From: Aureimonas sp. Leaf324
GTDB taxonomy: Bacteria; Pseudomonadota; Alphaproteobacteria; Rhizobiales; Rhizobiaceae
Direction of reading: 5' to 3'
Assembly (NCBI RefSeq): GCF_001423245.1
Contig: NZ_LMOH01000026.1
Location: forward strand, 308,187 to 372,186
DNA: 64,000 nucleotides
In this document: positions 51,071-61,117 of the stretch, piece by piece
Layout: the number at the start of each line of letters is the position of its first letter
How positions within the stretch are numbered: the stretch's first letter is position 1
Notes under the pieces: model-generated
Seen by the model: only the letters and a program-made list of their open reading frames with translations
Database searches by the model: none
What the model was told of the DNA's origin: nothing
Made by a program: the position numbers and the translations under genes

Positions 51071-53053
51071 TCAGGCGGCGAGGCGGTCGGCGCGCGCGGC
51101 GCCCGCCTGCCGGACCAGGGTGTTGATGTCGAGGATCAGCGCCACCGAGCCGTCGCCGAGGATCGTCGCGCCGGCCAGGCCCGGCGTCGCGCGGTGCAAC
51201 GGCGAGAGCGGCTTGATCACGGTCTGGTGCTGGCCGACCACTTGGTCCACCACCACGCCGACGCGGCCCGTGTCGGTGTCGGCCACCACCACGATCCCGT
51301 CCTCGGCCGAGGCGGTGCCGAAGATCGCGTCCATGTGGAAGATCGGCACGATCGTGTTGCGGATGTCGACGAAGTTGCGCCCGCTCGACGTGCGGCACTC
51401 GATCGCCGCGAGCTCGACGCATTCCTCGACATTGGCGAGCGGCAGGATGCACTTCGTCTCGCCGACGCGCACCAGGAGCCCGTCGATGATGGCGAGCGTC
51501 AGCGGCAGGCGCAGCGTGAAGCGCGTGCCCCGGCCGGGCTCGGTCGCGATCTCGATCGAGCCGTGCAGTTCGCCGATCGTGCGGCGCACGACGTCCATGC
51601 CGACGCCCCGACCCGACAGGTTCGACACGGCGGCGGCCGTCGACAGGCCGGGGTGGAAGATCAGCTCGTCGATCTCGCGGTTCGGCGGCGTCACGCCGTC
51701 GGCGACGATGCCGGCGGCGCGTGCCTTGTCGAGGATGCGCTCGCGGTTGAGGCCGGCGCCGTCGTCCTCGATCGTGATGATGACCTCGGTGCCGGACTGG
51801 CGGGCCGAAAGGCGCAGCGTGCCGCGCTTCGACTTGCCCGCGGCCAGCCGGCGGTCCTGCATCTCGATGCCGTGGTCGATCGAATTGCGGATGATGTGGA
51901 CGAGCGGATCGCCGAGGCGGTCGAGCACGGTCTTGTCGAGCTCGGTGTCCTCGCCCGAAAGGACGAGGTCGATCTCCTTGCCGAGATCGCTCGACAGGTC
52001 TCGCACCACGCGCCGGTAGCGCGAGAAGAGCGAGTCGATCGGCAGCATGCGCATGTCCATGGCGCTGTCGCGCAGGTCCGCCGAGATGCGCTCGATCTCC
52101 TCGACCACGGCGGTGAGGACGGGGTCGTGGCGCTGGTGGGTGAGAGCCGTCAGGCGCGCCTGCGCGATCACCAGCTCGCCCACCTGGTCGAGCAGCGTGT
52201 CGAGGCGCGAGGCCGACACGCGGACGCTCGCCTCCGGCTGCGCCTGGCTCTTCGCCTCGGCCCTGGCCGGCTCGGCCTTGGCGGCGGGGGGAGCCGCGAC
52301 GGCGACCGGCTCGACACTTTCCGGCGCGAGAGCGGGCGCGGCCTCGGCCGTGCCGAGCGCCTCGATCGCGACGGCGCCCGGCTCGTCGACGAAGATGAAG
52401 ACGTCCTCGATCGCGCCGAGGCCCTGATCGGTGGAAAGGGTGATGCGCCAGGCGAGATGCAGTTCGGTCGGCGCGAGGACGGTGAGCTCCGGCACCGCGT
52501 CGGTGAGCGCCTCGACCTCGGCCTCGCCCAGCGCGCGTAGCTCGTCGAGGAGGGCCAGCGGGTTGGTGCCGAAGAGGAGCGCGTTGGCAGGCAGGCGCAG
52601 CGTGATGGCAAAGCGGCTGGCGGCCGGCGCCTGCGGCATGGCGGCGGCGGCGGGCACGGCAGCCGGCGTGCCGGAGGCCTCGCCGCCGACGGCGGCCTGC
52701 AGCGCCTCGACGAGCTCGGCGCTGCGCGCGGCGAGCGCCGGCGCCGGCTCGAACAGGAGGCGGCGGATCTGGTCGGTGGCAGCCAGGAGCACGCCGACGA
52801 GGGCGGGCGTCAGCGGCGCCTCGCCCCGACGCACCCGCTCGAACGCGTCCTCCAGCTTGTGGGCGAAGGCGGCCATGTCGGGCGGGCCGAACATGCCGCC
52901 CGAGCCCTTCAGCGTGTGGAGCGCGCGGAAGGTGGTGTTGATGAGCTCGGCATCGTCGGGACGCGCCTCGAGATCGAGCAGCGCCGCTTCCAGCTGCTCC
53001 AGGAGGTCGCGGGCCTCGTTCAGGAAGATCTCGACGGCGTTCCCGCTGTTCAT
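51071..53053 (-). CDS. cheA: CheA chemotaxis histidine kinase
   Basis: A 660-residue CheA. P1 has the phosphoacceptor His46 in TFRALHTLKGSGGMFG. After an Ala/Pro linker, a middle domain (P2-like) follows at about residues 145-230. The dimer domain is RLDTLLDQVGELVIAQARLT, the ATPase N-box is HIIRNSIDHGIEMQDRRLAA with later G-boxes (DDGAGLNRERIL and LSGRGVGMDVVRRTIGELHG), and the C-terminus is a CheW-like P5 domain. All catalytic residues look present. It autophosphorylates and passes phosphate to CheY and CheB. It lies 4 bp after cheY's stop and 16 bp before cheW. Confidence 0.96.
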   Translation of the reverse strand: MNSGNAVEIFLNEARDLLEQLEAALLDLEARPDDAELINTTFRALHTLKGSGGMFGPPDMAAFAHKLEDAFERVRRGEAPLTPALVGVLLAATDQIRRLLFEPAPALAARSAELVEALQAAVGGEASGTPAAVPAAAAMPQAPAASRFAITLRLPANALLFGTNPLALLDELRALGEAEVEALTDAVPELTVLAPTELHLAWRITLSTDQGLGAIEDVFIFVDEPGAVAIEALGTAEAAPALAPESVEPVAVAAPPAAKAEPARAEAKSQAQPEASVRVSASRLDTLLDQVGELVIAQARLTALTHQRHDPVLTAVVEEIERISADLRDSAMDMRMLPIDSLFSRYRRVVRDLSSDLGKEIDLVLSGEDTELDKTVLDRLGDPLVHIIRNSIDHGIEMQDRRLAAGKSKRGTLRLSARQSGTEVIITIEDDGAGLNRERILDKARAAGIVADGVTPPNREIDELIFHPGLSTAAAVSNLSGRGVGMDVVRRTIGELHGSIEIATEPGRGTRFTLRLPLTLAIIDGLLVRVGETKCILPLANVEECVELAAIECRTSSGRNFVDIRNTIVPIFHMDAIFGTASAEDGIVVVADTDTGRVGVVVDQVVGQHQTVIKPLSPLHRATPGLAGATILGDGSVALILDINTLVRQAGAARADRLAA

Positions 53054-53057
53054 GGCA

Positions 53058-53426
53058 TCAGGCCCCGATCAGCTTGTTGACGACGGCCAGGAGACGCGTC
53101 TGGTCGAACGGCTTGACGATCCAGCCCGTGGCGCCGGCGGCCTTGCCGGCGGCCTTCTTGGCGTCGTCGGATTCGGTGGTCAGCATGACGATCGGCATGC
53201 CGGCATGCTCGGGCATGGCACGGATCTTCGAGATCATCGTGATGCCGTCCATGTTGGGCATGTTGAGATCGGTGATCACCAGCGCGAAGCGGTGGCCCGA
53301 CAGCTTGGAGAGCGCATCGACGCCGTCCTCGGCCGTGGTCGGCGAGTAGCCGGCCGATTCCAGCGTGAACGACACCATCTGACGGACGCTCGCGCTGTCG
53401 TCGACGCAGAGAACGGGCTTGCCCAT
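53058..53426 (-). CDS. cheY: CheY response regulator
   Basis: A 122-residue single receiver domain. [16 protein letters not shown] gives the acidic pair, Asp53 in VITDLNMPNMDG is the phosphorylation site, Thr83/84 lie in MLTTESDDAKK and Lys105 in GWIVKPFDQTRLL. No effector domain follows, so it is a CheY that signals to flagella or another target, or acts as a phosphate sink as CheY copies do in rhizobia. ATG 53426 is the start; the upstream frame is a shadow. It follows the STAS gene by 25 bp. Confidence 0.95.
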   Translation of the reverse strand: MGKPVLCVDDSASVRQMVSFTLESAGYSPTTAEDGVDALSKLSGHRFALVITDLNMPNMDGITMISKIRAMPEHAGMPIVMLTTESDDAKKAAGKAAGATGWIVKPFDQTRLLAVVNKLIGA

Positions 53427-53451
53427 GGGAACTGACCTTTTTTCGAAATGC

Positions 53452-53730
53452 TCAGGCGCGAAGGCTCGCGGCCCAGTCGCCGAGGCCCGCACGCGCGAGG
53501 AGCGCTGAGACCGTCGGCGAGGGTTCGAGCGTCATGGCGAGATGGCGCGAGGCGGCGGTGCGCCCGGCCGACACGAGGATCTGGACGAGGCTGATGTCGG
53601 CCTCCTCGACGGCTGAGGCGTCGACGAGAAGCCCTTCGCCCGCATGGTCGAGAAGATGCTCGCTCAGGGCGGCCTGGATGGTCTCGGCCTGCGACAGGGT
53701 GCAGGTGGACCCGAGCGAGAAAGGCGCCAT
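53452..53730 (-). CDS. STAS-domain protein heading the chemotaxis operon
   Basis: A 92-residue protein with a STAS-like pattern: FSLGSTCTLSQAETIQAALS, GEGLLVDASAVEEADISLVQ and ILVSAGRTAASRHLAMTLEP, where the DASAVEEAD helix start is the usual phosphorylation or nucleotide-binding site in anti-sigma antagonists. Proteins like this are often the first gene of alphaproteobacterial che operons. ATG 53730 fits the fold; a longer start at TTG 53781 is possible. The AT-rich sequence just upstream (53740-53810) probably holds the operon promoter. Confidence 0.75.
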   Translation of the reverse strand: MAPFSLGSTCTLSQAETIQAALSEHLLDHAGEGLLVDASAVEEADISLVQILVSAGRTAASRHLAMTLEPSPTVSALLARAGLGDWAASLRA

Positions 53731-53739
53731 CAACGTCGG

Positions 53740-53830
53740 TCCGATCGTTCGGTTGCTTGACGACCAAAAATTACCCGTCAAAAGTTAAAAGATAGGATTT
53801 GAATGAATCGCACGGGACCGTTCGGTGCCG
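53740..53830 (-). promoter_or_regulatory. AT-rich presumed promoter of the chemotaxis operon
   Basis: A clearly AT-rich stretch in otherwise GC-rich DNA, upstream of the STAS gene on the minus strand. TTGACG is present as a possible -35, but no matching -10 at standard distance is clear. It is called a promoter only from position and composition. Confidence 0.4.
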
Positions 53831-53995
53831 GCCGTCAGCCGTCGCCGGTCCGCAAATCAATCCTTTGAAAACTCTGCGTTTTCGGCCCGCGACACATGCA
53901 CCAGGCGCCAGGCACGCTGACGCTGATCCCGCCACCGGGGGTCGAGATTCACCCGCCCCGGTTGAAGTTTGCGCCGGGCGCGGACCGTCTCGGCG

Positions 53996-54904
53996 TCAGG
54001 GCGCGGACGCGGCGTCCCGCTCGACCGTCTCGCGCAGCCAGCGATGGAACTTGGCAAAGGCCGGCCGCTCGAGGCTGCGCGGAGGATGGAGAAGCGTATA
54101 GGGATCGGGCAGCGCGAGGCGGCGGGGCGACGCGAGCGTCAGGAGGCCGGCGCGAAGCTCCCGCTCCACCGCGAAATCCGGCACCAGCGCGACGCCGAGG
54201 CCCGCGACCGCGCCCTCGACCACCATCGCGAACTGCTCGAACCGGTGGCCGCGCAGGATGTCGCGCGCGTCGAGCCCGGCCTCGCGGAACCATTCGAGCC
54301 AGAGCGTCGGGCGCGTCGCCTGCTGGAGGAGCGGAAGGCCGGTGAGCGCCCCCTCCCCTCGTGCCTCGCGCCCGTCGAGAAGCTCGGGGCTGGCCACCGC
54401 GCAGAGCCGGTCGGCCAGGAGGACGAGACCGCCCCCGCTTCCCGCCGCCGCGCCCACGCGCCGAATCGCCGCGTCGAACCCGTCGCGGTCGAAGTCCACC
54501 GCGCCGAGCCGCGCACTGACGTTGAGGCTGATGCCGGGCTCGGCGCGCGAGAAGGCGACGAGGCGCGGGGCGAGCCAGCGCGCGGCGAAGGTCGGCAGGA
54601 CGGCAAGGTTCAGGATCTCGCGCCGCCCGCCGAAGGCCATGGTCTTGACGCTCGCCTCGTCGAGCCGGGCGAGGACGGCCGCCGCGTCCACCGCAAAGAG
54701 CCGCCCGGCATCGGAGGGCACGAGGCGCTTGCGCACGCGGTGGAAGAGCGGCACCCCGAGCTTGTCTTCCAGAAGCGCGAGCGAGCGGCTGACCGTGCTC
54801 TGCGTGAGGTTGAGGCTGGCCGCGGCCTCCGTCACCGACCCCTTGTCCATGCAGGCGACAAAGGCGCGCAGCTCGGCGATCGTCGGATGGTAGGCGGGTC
54901 GCAT
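53996..54904 (-). CDS. LysR-family regulator (GcvA-like), probable regulator of gcdH
   Basis: A 302-residue LTTR. The N-terminal HTH is [20 protein letters not shown], then [20 protein letters not shown], with [19 protein letters not shown]. The effector domain has [20 protein letters not shown] and [20 protein letters not shown], then AAIRRVG, the GcvA-type pattern. It is divergent from the glutaryl-CoA dehydrogenase gene, and such LysR-gcdH pairs are common. ATG 54904. It probably binds the inverted repeat at 54913-54929. Confidence 0.93.
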   Translation of the reverse strand: MRPAYHPTIAELRAFVACMDKGSVTEAAASLNLTQSTVSRSLALLEDKLGVPLFHRVRKRLVPSDAGRLFAVDAAAVLARLDEASVKTMAFGGRREILNLAVLPTFAARWLAPRLVAFSRAEPGISLNVSARLGAVDFDRDGFDAAIRRVGAAAGSGGGLVLLADRLCAVASPELLDGREARGEGALTGLPLLQQATRPTLWLEWFREAGLDARDILRGHRFEQFAMVVEGAVAGLGVALVPDFAVERELRAGLLTLASPRRLALPDPYTLLHPPRSLERPAFAKFHRWLRETVERDAASAP

Positions 54905-54912
54905 CGGCCGAC

Positions 54913-54929
54913 TTCATCGAATGCATGAA
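54913..54929. promoter_or_regulatory. LysR-type box between LysR gene and gcdH
   Basis: TTCATCGAATGCATGAA is an inverted repeat, TTCAT-N7-ATGAA, which has the T-N11-A form of LysR sites. It starts nine bases from the LysR start codon and lies about 80 bp before the gcdH start, as expected for a divergently controlled pair. Confidence 0.6.
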
Positions 54930-55007
54930 TGTTTCGATCCGATATCATCGTTTGCGCGAGCGCGCGAGCGGGCGCAGGATCGCCGGCACCAGACAGGAGA
55001 AGCGACC

Positions 55008-56239
<1,232 letters not shown>

Positions 56240-56240
<1 letters not shown>

Positions 56241-57376
56241 TGGCGGATACGCCGCTGAGGGGCCTCAAGGTCCTCGAACTCGCCCGCATCCTCGCCGGGC
56301 CCTGGATCGGCCAGACGCTGGCCGATCTCGGCGCCGAGGTGATCAAGGTCGAGGCGCCGGACGGCGACGACACCCGCCGATGGGGCCCGCCCTTCATCAC
56401 CCACGACGGCGAGCGCACGGCGGCCTATTTCCACGCCGCCAACCGGGGCAAGCGGTCGGTGGTCGCCGACTTCTCGACCGAGGACGGCCGCGCGCTGCTG
56501 CGCCGGCTGGCTGTCGAGGCCGACGTCCTCGTCGAGAACTTCAAGGTCGGGGGCCTTGCGAAATACGGCCTCGACTACGAGACGCTGGCGGCCGAGAACC
56601 CGCGCCTCGTCTACTGCTCAGTCACCGGCTTCGGGCAGGACGGCCCCTATGCGCAACGGGCCGGCTACGATTTCATGATCCAGGCGATGGGCGGGATCAT
56701 GGACCTCACCGGCGAGCCGGACGGCACGCCGCAAAAGATCGGCGTCGCGTTCGCCGACATCTTCACCGGCCTCTACGGCGTGATCGCGATCCAGGCGGCG
56801 CTGGCCCGGCGCGAGCGGACCGGGCGCGGCGACCATGTCGACATGGCGCTGATGGACTGCATGACCGGCGTGCTCGCCAACCAGGCGCTGAACTACTTCG
56901 CCAGCGGCACGGCGCCGAAGCGCCTCGGCAACGCCCATCCCAACATCGTGCCCTACCAAGGCTTTGCGGTCGCCGACGGGCATGTGGTCATCGCCTGCGG
57001 CAACGACCGGCAGTTCGCAAAACTTGCCGCCGTGATCGGCGAGCCCGACCTCGCCACCGACCCGCGCTTTGCCACCAACGAGGCCCGCGTCGCCCATCGG
57101 GCGGCGCTGGTCGCGATCATGGAGGGGCGGCTTCTCCTTGTGACGCGCGACGCGCTGCTCGCCGATCTGGAGCGCGAGGGCGTGCCCGCCGGTCCGATCA
57201 ACACACTCGCCGACGTCTTCGCCGACCCCCAAGTCCTACACCGCGGCATGCGGATCGAGCCGGACGGGGTGCCGGGCCTGCGCACGCCGATCCGCTTCCG
57301 CGACGCCGCGCTCAGCCTCGACACGCCCTCGCCGCGCCTCGGCAGCGGCGGCACTGCAGGATTTGCGAAGGGCTGA
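56240..57376 (+). CDS. CaiB/BaiF-type CoA-transferase
   Basis: A 378-residue family III CoA-transferase. Marks are [59 protein letters not shown]-like sequence, and the catalytic Asp in [12 protein letters not shown]. Its place directly behind gcdH suggests that it activates glutarate to glutaryl-CoA (glutarate CoA-transferase) for the same pathway, as in human SUGCT and several bacteria. Start ATG at 56240 overlaps the gcdH stop by one base. Confidence 0.88.
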
Positions 57377-57487
57377 AGCGTTCTCCCGGCCGGATGGGAA
57401 TGATCGGCACGGCGATGATGACGTCTCACTGCCGACGGGCAGCCGAAGGACCACGACGACGGCCGTTCGACCCGGTCGGAACGCGCT

Positions 57488-58540
57488 TCAGACCCCGCAG
57501 GCGCGGCGCAGCATCGCTCGTGCCTCACCCGCTGGCACCGCCTCGCAGCGCGCCATGGCCGAGCGGGCCTTGGCGTGGTTGCGCAGGATATAGGAGGCGT
57601 TCTCGGGATAGCGGCTGGCGCGCCATTCGCCGATCGTGATCGTCATCGCCTGCCGCACGCCGACGAGCTGCGGCAGGAGGTCGAGCTCGGCCTCCGGCAC
57701 GGGATGCACCGCATGATAGGCCGACACCAGCGCCGCGACCGGCTCGAACGGATGGCCCTCGTCGGCCACCTGATAGGCGCTGGCGATCGCGAGATCATAG
57801 ATCGCGGGCGTGCGGACGAGATCGCCGAAGTCGAGGATGCCGGTGAGACGGTCGGTCTCGGCCTCGTCCACCAGAAGGTTGAACGGGTTGAAGTCGTTGT
57901 GGACGACCTGCATCCGCAACGCGTCCTCGCGCGGCGCGATCTCGTCGCGGAAGGCTTCGAAGATCCGCGTTACGCGCGCACGCAGCGCGGGGTTGGCGAC
58001 ATGGCGCGTGTGCTGGAGAAGCCCGGGCGAGCGCCGGATGTCCCAGACGATCTCGTGCTCGGCGGCGGGGTGCGAAAAGTACGACAATCCCTTGGCGAGC
58101 CGGCCGAGCGCCGTGCCGAGGCCGCGCATCTGGGCGGGCGTGCGGACGCTCCCGAACAGCGGGCGGCCGGGCAGCCAGGTCAAGAGCCGCGTGAAATGGT
58201 GCTCAGCGTCACGCGGCGCGAAGAATTCCGGCGCGCCGTCCAGCGTGCGCACGAGGCGCGAGGCGGGCACGTCCGGCACGGCGCGGGCGAGATGCTCGAG
58301 CGCCCGGTTCTGGAACTCCGAGACGCCCGGATCCTCGGCGGCGTTGGCGATCTTGAGGACGAAGCGCGCGCCGTCCTCGGCGTCGAGGCGCACCGTCAGG
58401 TCGCGCTCGCTGGTCAGCATCGTGGCACGGGCCGAGATCCCATAGCGCTCGCGCACCATCCTCTCGATCTCGTCGAGCCCGAAGGCGGGCGCCGCCGTGG
58501 TGAAGGCCGAACGCGGCTCGGCGATCTCGGGATGGGACAT
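57488..58540 (-). CDS. APH-family phosphotransferase (hydroxylysine-kinase-like)
   Basis: A 350-residue aminoglycoside-phosphotransferase-fold kinase. The catalytic loop is MQVVHNDFNPFNLLVDEAET, with Asp in HND, and the metal-binding Asp in GILDFGDLVRTPAIYDLAIA. The N-terminal lobe has TSERDLTVRLDAEDGARFVL with KIAN as the ATP-lysine. The overall pattern resembles AGPHD1/HYKK kinases, which phosphorylate 5-hydroxylysine, and homoserine-kinase-type enzymes. It is divergent from the AGXT2L-type enzyme, its partner in hydroxylysine breakdown in animals. ATG 58540 was chosen; the frame stays open upstream into the control region. Confidence 0.75.
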   Translation of the reverse strand: MSHPEIAEPRSAFTTAAPAFGLDEIERMVRERYGISARATMLTSERDLTVRLDAEDGARFVLKIANAAEDPGVSEFQNRALEHLARAVPDVPASRLVRTLDGAPEFFAPRDAEHHFTRLLTWLPGRPLFGSVRTPAQMRGLGTALGRLAKGLSYFSHPAAEHEIVWDIRRSPGLLQHTRHVANPALRARVTRIFEAFRDEIAPREDALRMQVVHNDFNPFNLLVDEAETDRLTGILDFGDLVRTPAIYDLAIASAYQVADEGHPFEPVAALVSAYHAVHPVPEAELDLLPQLVGVRQAMTITIGEWRASRYPENASYILRNHAKARSAMARCEAVPAGEARAMLRRACGV

Positions 58541-58604
58541 GGCCGGCCTTTCGCCAGATGGCTTCGGGAAGCGGAAAGCCGACAGGCTCAGCGATCGCCA
58601 TTTG

Positions 58605-58622
58605 TGATATACCATATACGAC
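58605..58622. promoter_or_regulatory. GntR-type operator-like site 1
   Basis: TGATATACCATATACGAC; reversed it reads GTCGTATATGGTATATCA. It shares TCGTATATGaTAT with two further sites (58718 and 61044). It lies about 70 bp before the kinase start and in a divergent promoter region. FCD-type GntR proteins bind short dyads of this kind, and a GntR-FCD gene is adjacent. Confidence 0.55.
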
Positions 58623-58717
58623 AATCCAGCAAGGCGATGCGCCACTCGCCGACACTTTCGGCATGGCCGACACCCATGCCGTCACCGGCCGATCGCATCT
58701 TTGCCCGCCCCATCATC

Positions 58718-58734
58718 TGGTATATCATGTATCG
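58718..58734. promoter_or_regulatory. GntR-type operator-like site 2
   Basis: TGGTATATCATGTATCG; reversed it reads CGATACATGATATACCA, giving the same ATGATAT core as sites 1 and 3. It is about 70 bp before the aminotransferase start. The whole region 58541-58800 is otherwise free of genes. Confidence 0.55.
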
Positions 58735-58800
58735 AAATCGGCGGCCGATGCCTGGCTGCCGCGACCGATCCCGGTCGATCGACCCGCCGGAGCCCCACGC

Positions 58801-60135
58801 ATGAGCGCCACCGCCGACCTGTCCATGCCCAACGCCTTCGTGCCGGGGCGCGGCAACCTCAGCCCCGACAACGAGGCGCTGGTCGCGCGGCGCGCGCGCG
58901 TCCTCGGACCGGCCTATCGGCTGATGTACGAGACGCCGCTCCATCTCGTACGCGGGGACGGCGTCTGGCTCTATGACGACACCGGCCGCGCCTTTCTCGA
59001 CGCCTACAACAACGTCACCTCGATCGGGCATTGCCACCCGCGCGTCGTCGAGGCGATCCGCGCGCAGGTCGGCGTGCTCGCCACCAACACGCGCTACCTC
59101 CACACGGCGATCCTCGACTATGCCGAGCGTCTCGTCGCGACCTTCCCGGCCGAGCTGTCCCAGGTCATGTTCGCCTGCACCGGCAGCGAGGCCAACGACC
59201 TCGCCCTCCGGATCGCCAAGGCCCGCACCGGCGGCACCGGCATCATCGTCACCGAGAACGCCTATCACGGGATCACCGAGAGCGTCGCCGCCTTCTCGCC
59301 CTCGCTCGGGCCCTCCGTCGATCTCGGGCCCCATGTGCGCACGGTGCCCGCGCCCGACCGCTACCACATGGGCGAGCGCGACGTCGGCGCGGCGTTCCAG
59401 GCGTCCGTCGAGGCCGCGATCGCCGACCTCCGGCGTCACGGCATCCGGCCGGCGGTGCTGATCGTCGACAGCCTCTTCACCAGCGACGGCGTGCTGGCCG
59501 GGCCGACCGGCGTCCTCCGGGGCGCGGCCGAGGCGATCCGCGCGGCGGGCGGCCTCTTCATCGCCGACGAGGTGCAGCCCGGCTTCGGGCGCACCGGCGA
59601 GGCGATGTGGGGGTTCCAGCGCCACGGCGTCGTGCCCGACATGGTGACGCTCGGCAAGCCGATGGGCAACGGCCAGCCGATCTCGGCGGTCGTCATGCGC
59701 CCCGAGATCGTCGCCGACTTCGGCCGCAACGCCCGCTACTTCAACACGTTCGGCGGCAACGCGGTCTCGTGCGCGGCCGCCGCCGCCGTCCTCGACGCGA
59801 TCGAGGCCGAAGGGCTGCAGGAGAACGCGCGTCAGACCGGCCGCCATCTCCTCGAGCGCGTGCGGGCGGTCTCGGCCGACGATCCCGGCGTCGGCGACGT
59901 GCGCGGCGCCGGCCTGTTCATGGCGGTGGAGTTCGTCGCCGACCGGCAGACGCGGGCCCCCGACCGTGCGCGCGCCTCGCGCGTCGTCAACGCCATGCGC
60001 GAGCGCGGCGTCCTGATCTCGGTCTCGGGCAAGCACCACAACAGCCTGAAGATCCGTCCGCCGCTGGTCTTCGACCGCGGCAACGCCGACCTCTTCGCCG
60101 AGGTGCTCGAAGCCTCGCTCCAGGCGACGGCCTGA
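58801..60135 (+). CDS. class III PLP aminotransferase / phospho-lyase (AGXT2L-like)
   Basis: A 444-residue PLP enzyme. Marks are AFLDAYNNVTSIGHCHPRVV, LSQVMFACTGSEANDLALRI, FIADEVQPGFGRTGEAMWGF and the PLP lysine in MVTLGKPMGNGQPIS; GKPMGNG is typical of AGXT2L-type phospho-lyases, which release phosphate and ammonia from phospho-ethanolamine or 5-phosphohydroxylysine. The adjacent divergent kinase would make its phosphorylated substrate. Other class III aminotransferase roles are possible. ATG 58801 is the start. Its promoter region has GntR-type sites. Confidence 0.8.
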   Translation: MSATADLSMPNAFVPGRGNLSPDNEALVARRARVLGPAYRLMYETPLHLVRGDGVWLYDDTGRAFLDAYNNVTSIGHCHPRVVEAIRAQVGVLATNTRYLHTAILDYAERLVATFPAELSQVMFACTGSEANDLALRIAKARTGGTGIIVTENAYHGITESVAAFSPSLGPSVDLGPHVRTVPAPDRYHMGERDVGAAFQASVEAAIADLRRHGIRPAVLIVDSLFTSDGVLAGPTGVLRGAAEAIRAAGGLFIADEVQPGFGRTGEAMWGFQRHGVVPDMVTLGKPMGNGQPISAVVMRPEIVADFGRNARYFNTFGGNAVSCAAAAAVLDAIEAEGLQENARQTGRHLLERVRAVSADDPGVGDVRGAGLFMAVEFVADRQTRAPDRARASRVVNAMRERGVLISVSGKHHNSLKIRPPLVFDRGNADLFAEVLEASLQATA

Positions 60136-60329
60136 GATCGAGCGCCTCTCGGCTGGAGGGGGGATCGGCACGATGGGGAAGGTCGTTTCGCGGCAAGGCG
60201 TGACGAGGAAGCGATGCCGCCGCATCGTGACCGGCGGGCAACGCCGCCGCGGAACGAAAACGCCCCGCCGCGAAACGCTCGTCCGAACGACGACGACGAA
60301 ACTCTAACCCGGTTGGAAGGCGCTCTGCC

Positions 60330-61046
60330 TCACGCCGGCTCCGACACGCGCCGCCGCGCCCCTTCCACCGCCTCGAGGTGGGGCACGAGGAAGGTGCCGG
60401 CGACGGTGAGGTCGGCGACGATGCCGGCGCGCGCGCGCGCGCCGTCGCCTGCTTCCAGCGCGGCCAGCACGCTGCGATGCGCCTCGTTCGCCTTCGGCTC
60501 GTAGGCCGGCGCCCCGAACAGCTCCTTCATGTAGGGGCCGGTCTGGCTCCACAGGTCCTGGATCATCTCGAACAGGCGCGGCGAGGCCGCCTCGCCGTAG
60601 ACGGCGAAGTGAAAGGCCTGGTTCTGGCGGCGATAGGCGTCGTGGTCGCGCGCGGCGAGGCTCTCGTCCATGTCGTCAGTGAGCCGCGCAAGCTTGCGCA
60701 GGGTCGCCTTGCGCACGCGCGCGGCGGCGAGTTCCGCCGCCAGCCCCTCCAGCTCGCAACGGATGCGCGCGAGCTCGGCATACTTGCCCGCTTCCAGCGC
60801 CGGCACCGCGATGGAGCGGTTCGGCAGGAGCGTCAGCAGCCGCTCGGCGACCAGCCGCTGCAGCGCCTCGCGCACCGGCGTCGTCGAGATGCCGTAGCTT
60901 TCGGCCAGCGTGCGGATCACGAGGACCTGTCCGGGATGGAAGCTGCCGGCCATCAGACCCTCGCGGATGCGATCGTAGGCGAGGTCGTTGAGGGTCCGGT
61001 ATTCGATCTTCGTCACGAGGCGGGTCTCCGAGAGCCCCGCCAGCAT
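60330..61046 (-). CDS. FCD-type GntR-family regulator
   Basis: A 238-residue regulator. The N-terminal wHTH is YDRIREGLMAGSFHPGQVLV, then IRTLAESYGISTTPVREALQ and RLVAERLLTLLPNRSIAVP. The FCD effector domain has ARIRCELEGLAAELAAARV and NQAFHFAVYGEAASPRLFEM, then HRSVLAALEAGD, with metal-ligand His as usual. ATG 61046 lies inside the operator-like dyad 61044-61058, which points to autoregulation. It probably controls the kinase/phospho-lyase pair and itself. Its ligand is unknown. Confidence 0.88.
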   Translation of the reverse strand: MLAGLSETRLVTKIEYRTLNDLAYDRIREGLMAGSFHPGQVLVIRTLAESYGISTTPVREALQRLVAERLLTLLPNRSIAVPALEAGKYAELARIRCELEGLAAELAAARVRKATLRKLARLTDDMDESLAARDHDAYRRQNQAFHFAVYGEAASPRLFEMIQDLWSQTGPYMKELFGAPAYEPKANEAHRSVLAALEAGDGARARAGIVADLTVAGTFLVPHLEAVEGARRRVSEPA

Positions 61047-61058
61047 ATCATATACGAC
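61044..61058. promoter_or_regulatory. GntR-type operator-like site 3, overlapping the gntR start
   Basis: On the minus strand GTCGTATATGATATG, whose last three bases are the gntR start codon. It shares TCGTATATGATAT with the sites at 58605 and 58718. It fits autorepression by the GntR protein. Confidence 0.55.
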
Positions 61059-61117
61059 GCCCGCACCAACGCCCCGCCCGCCGCCCGCTCGTCGGCGGCG
61101 TGGGGCGCGCGCCCGGA

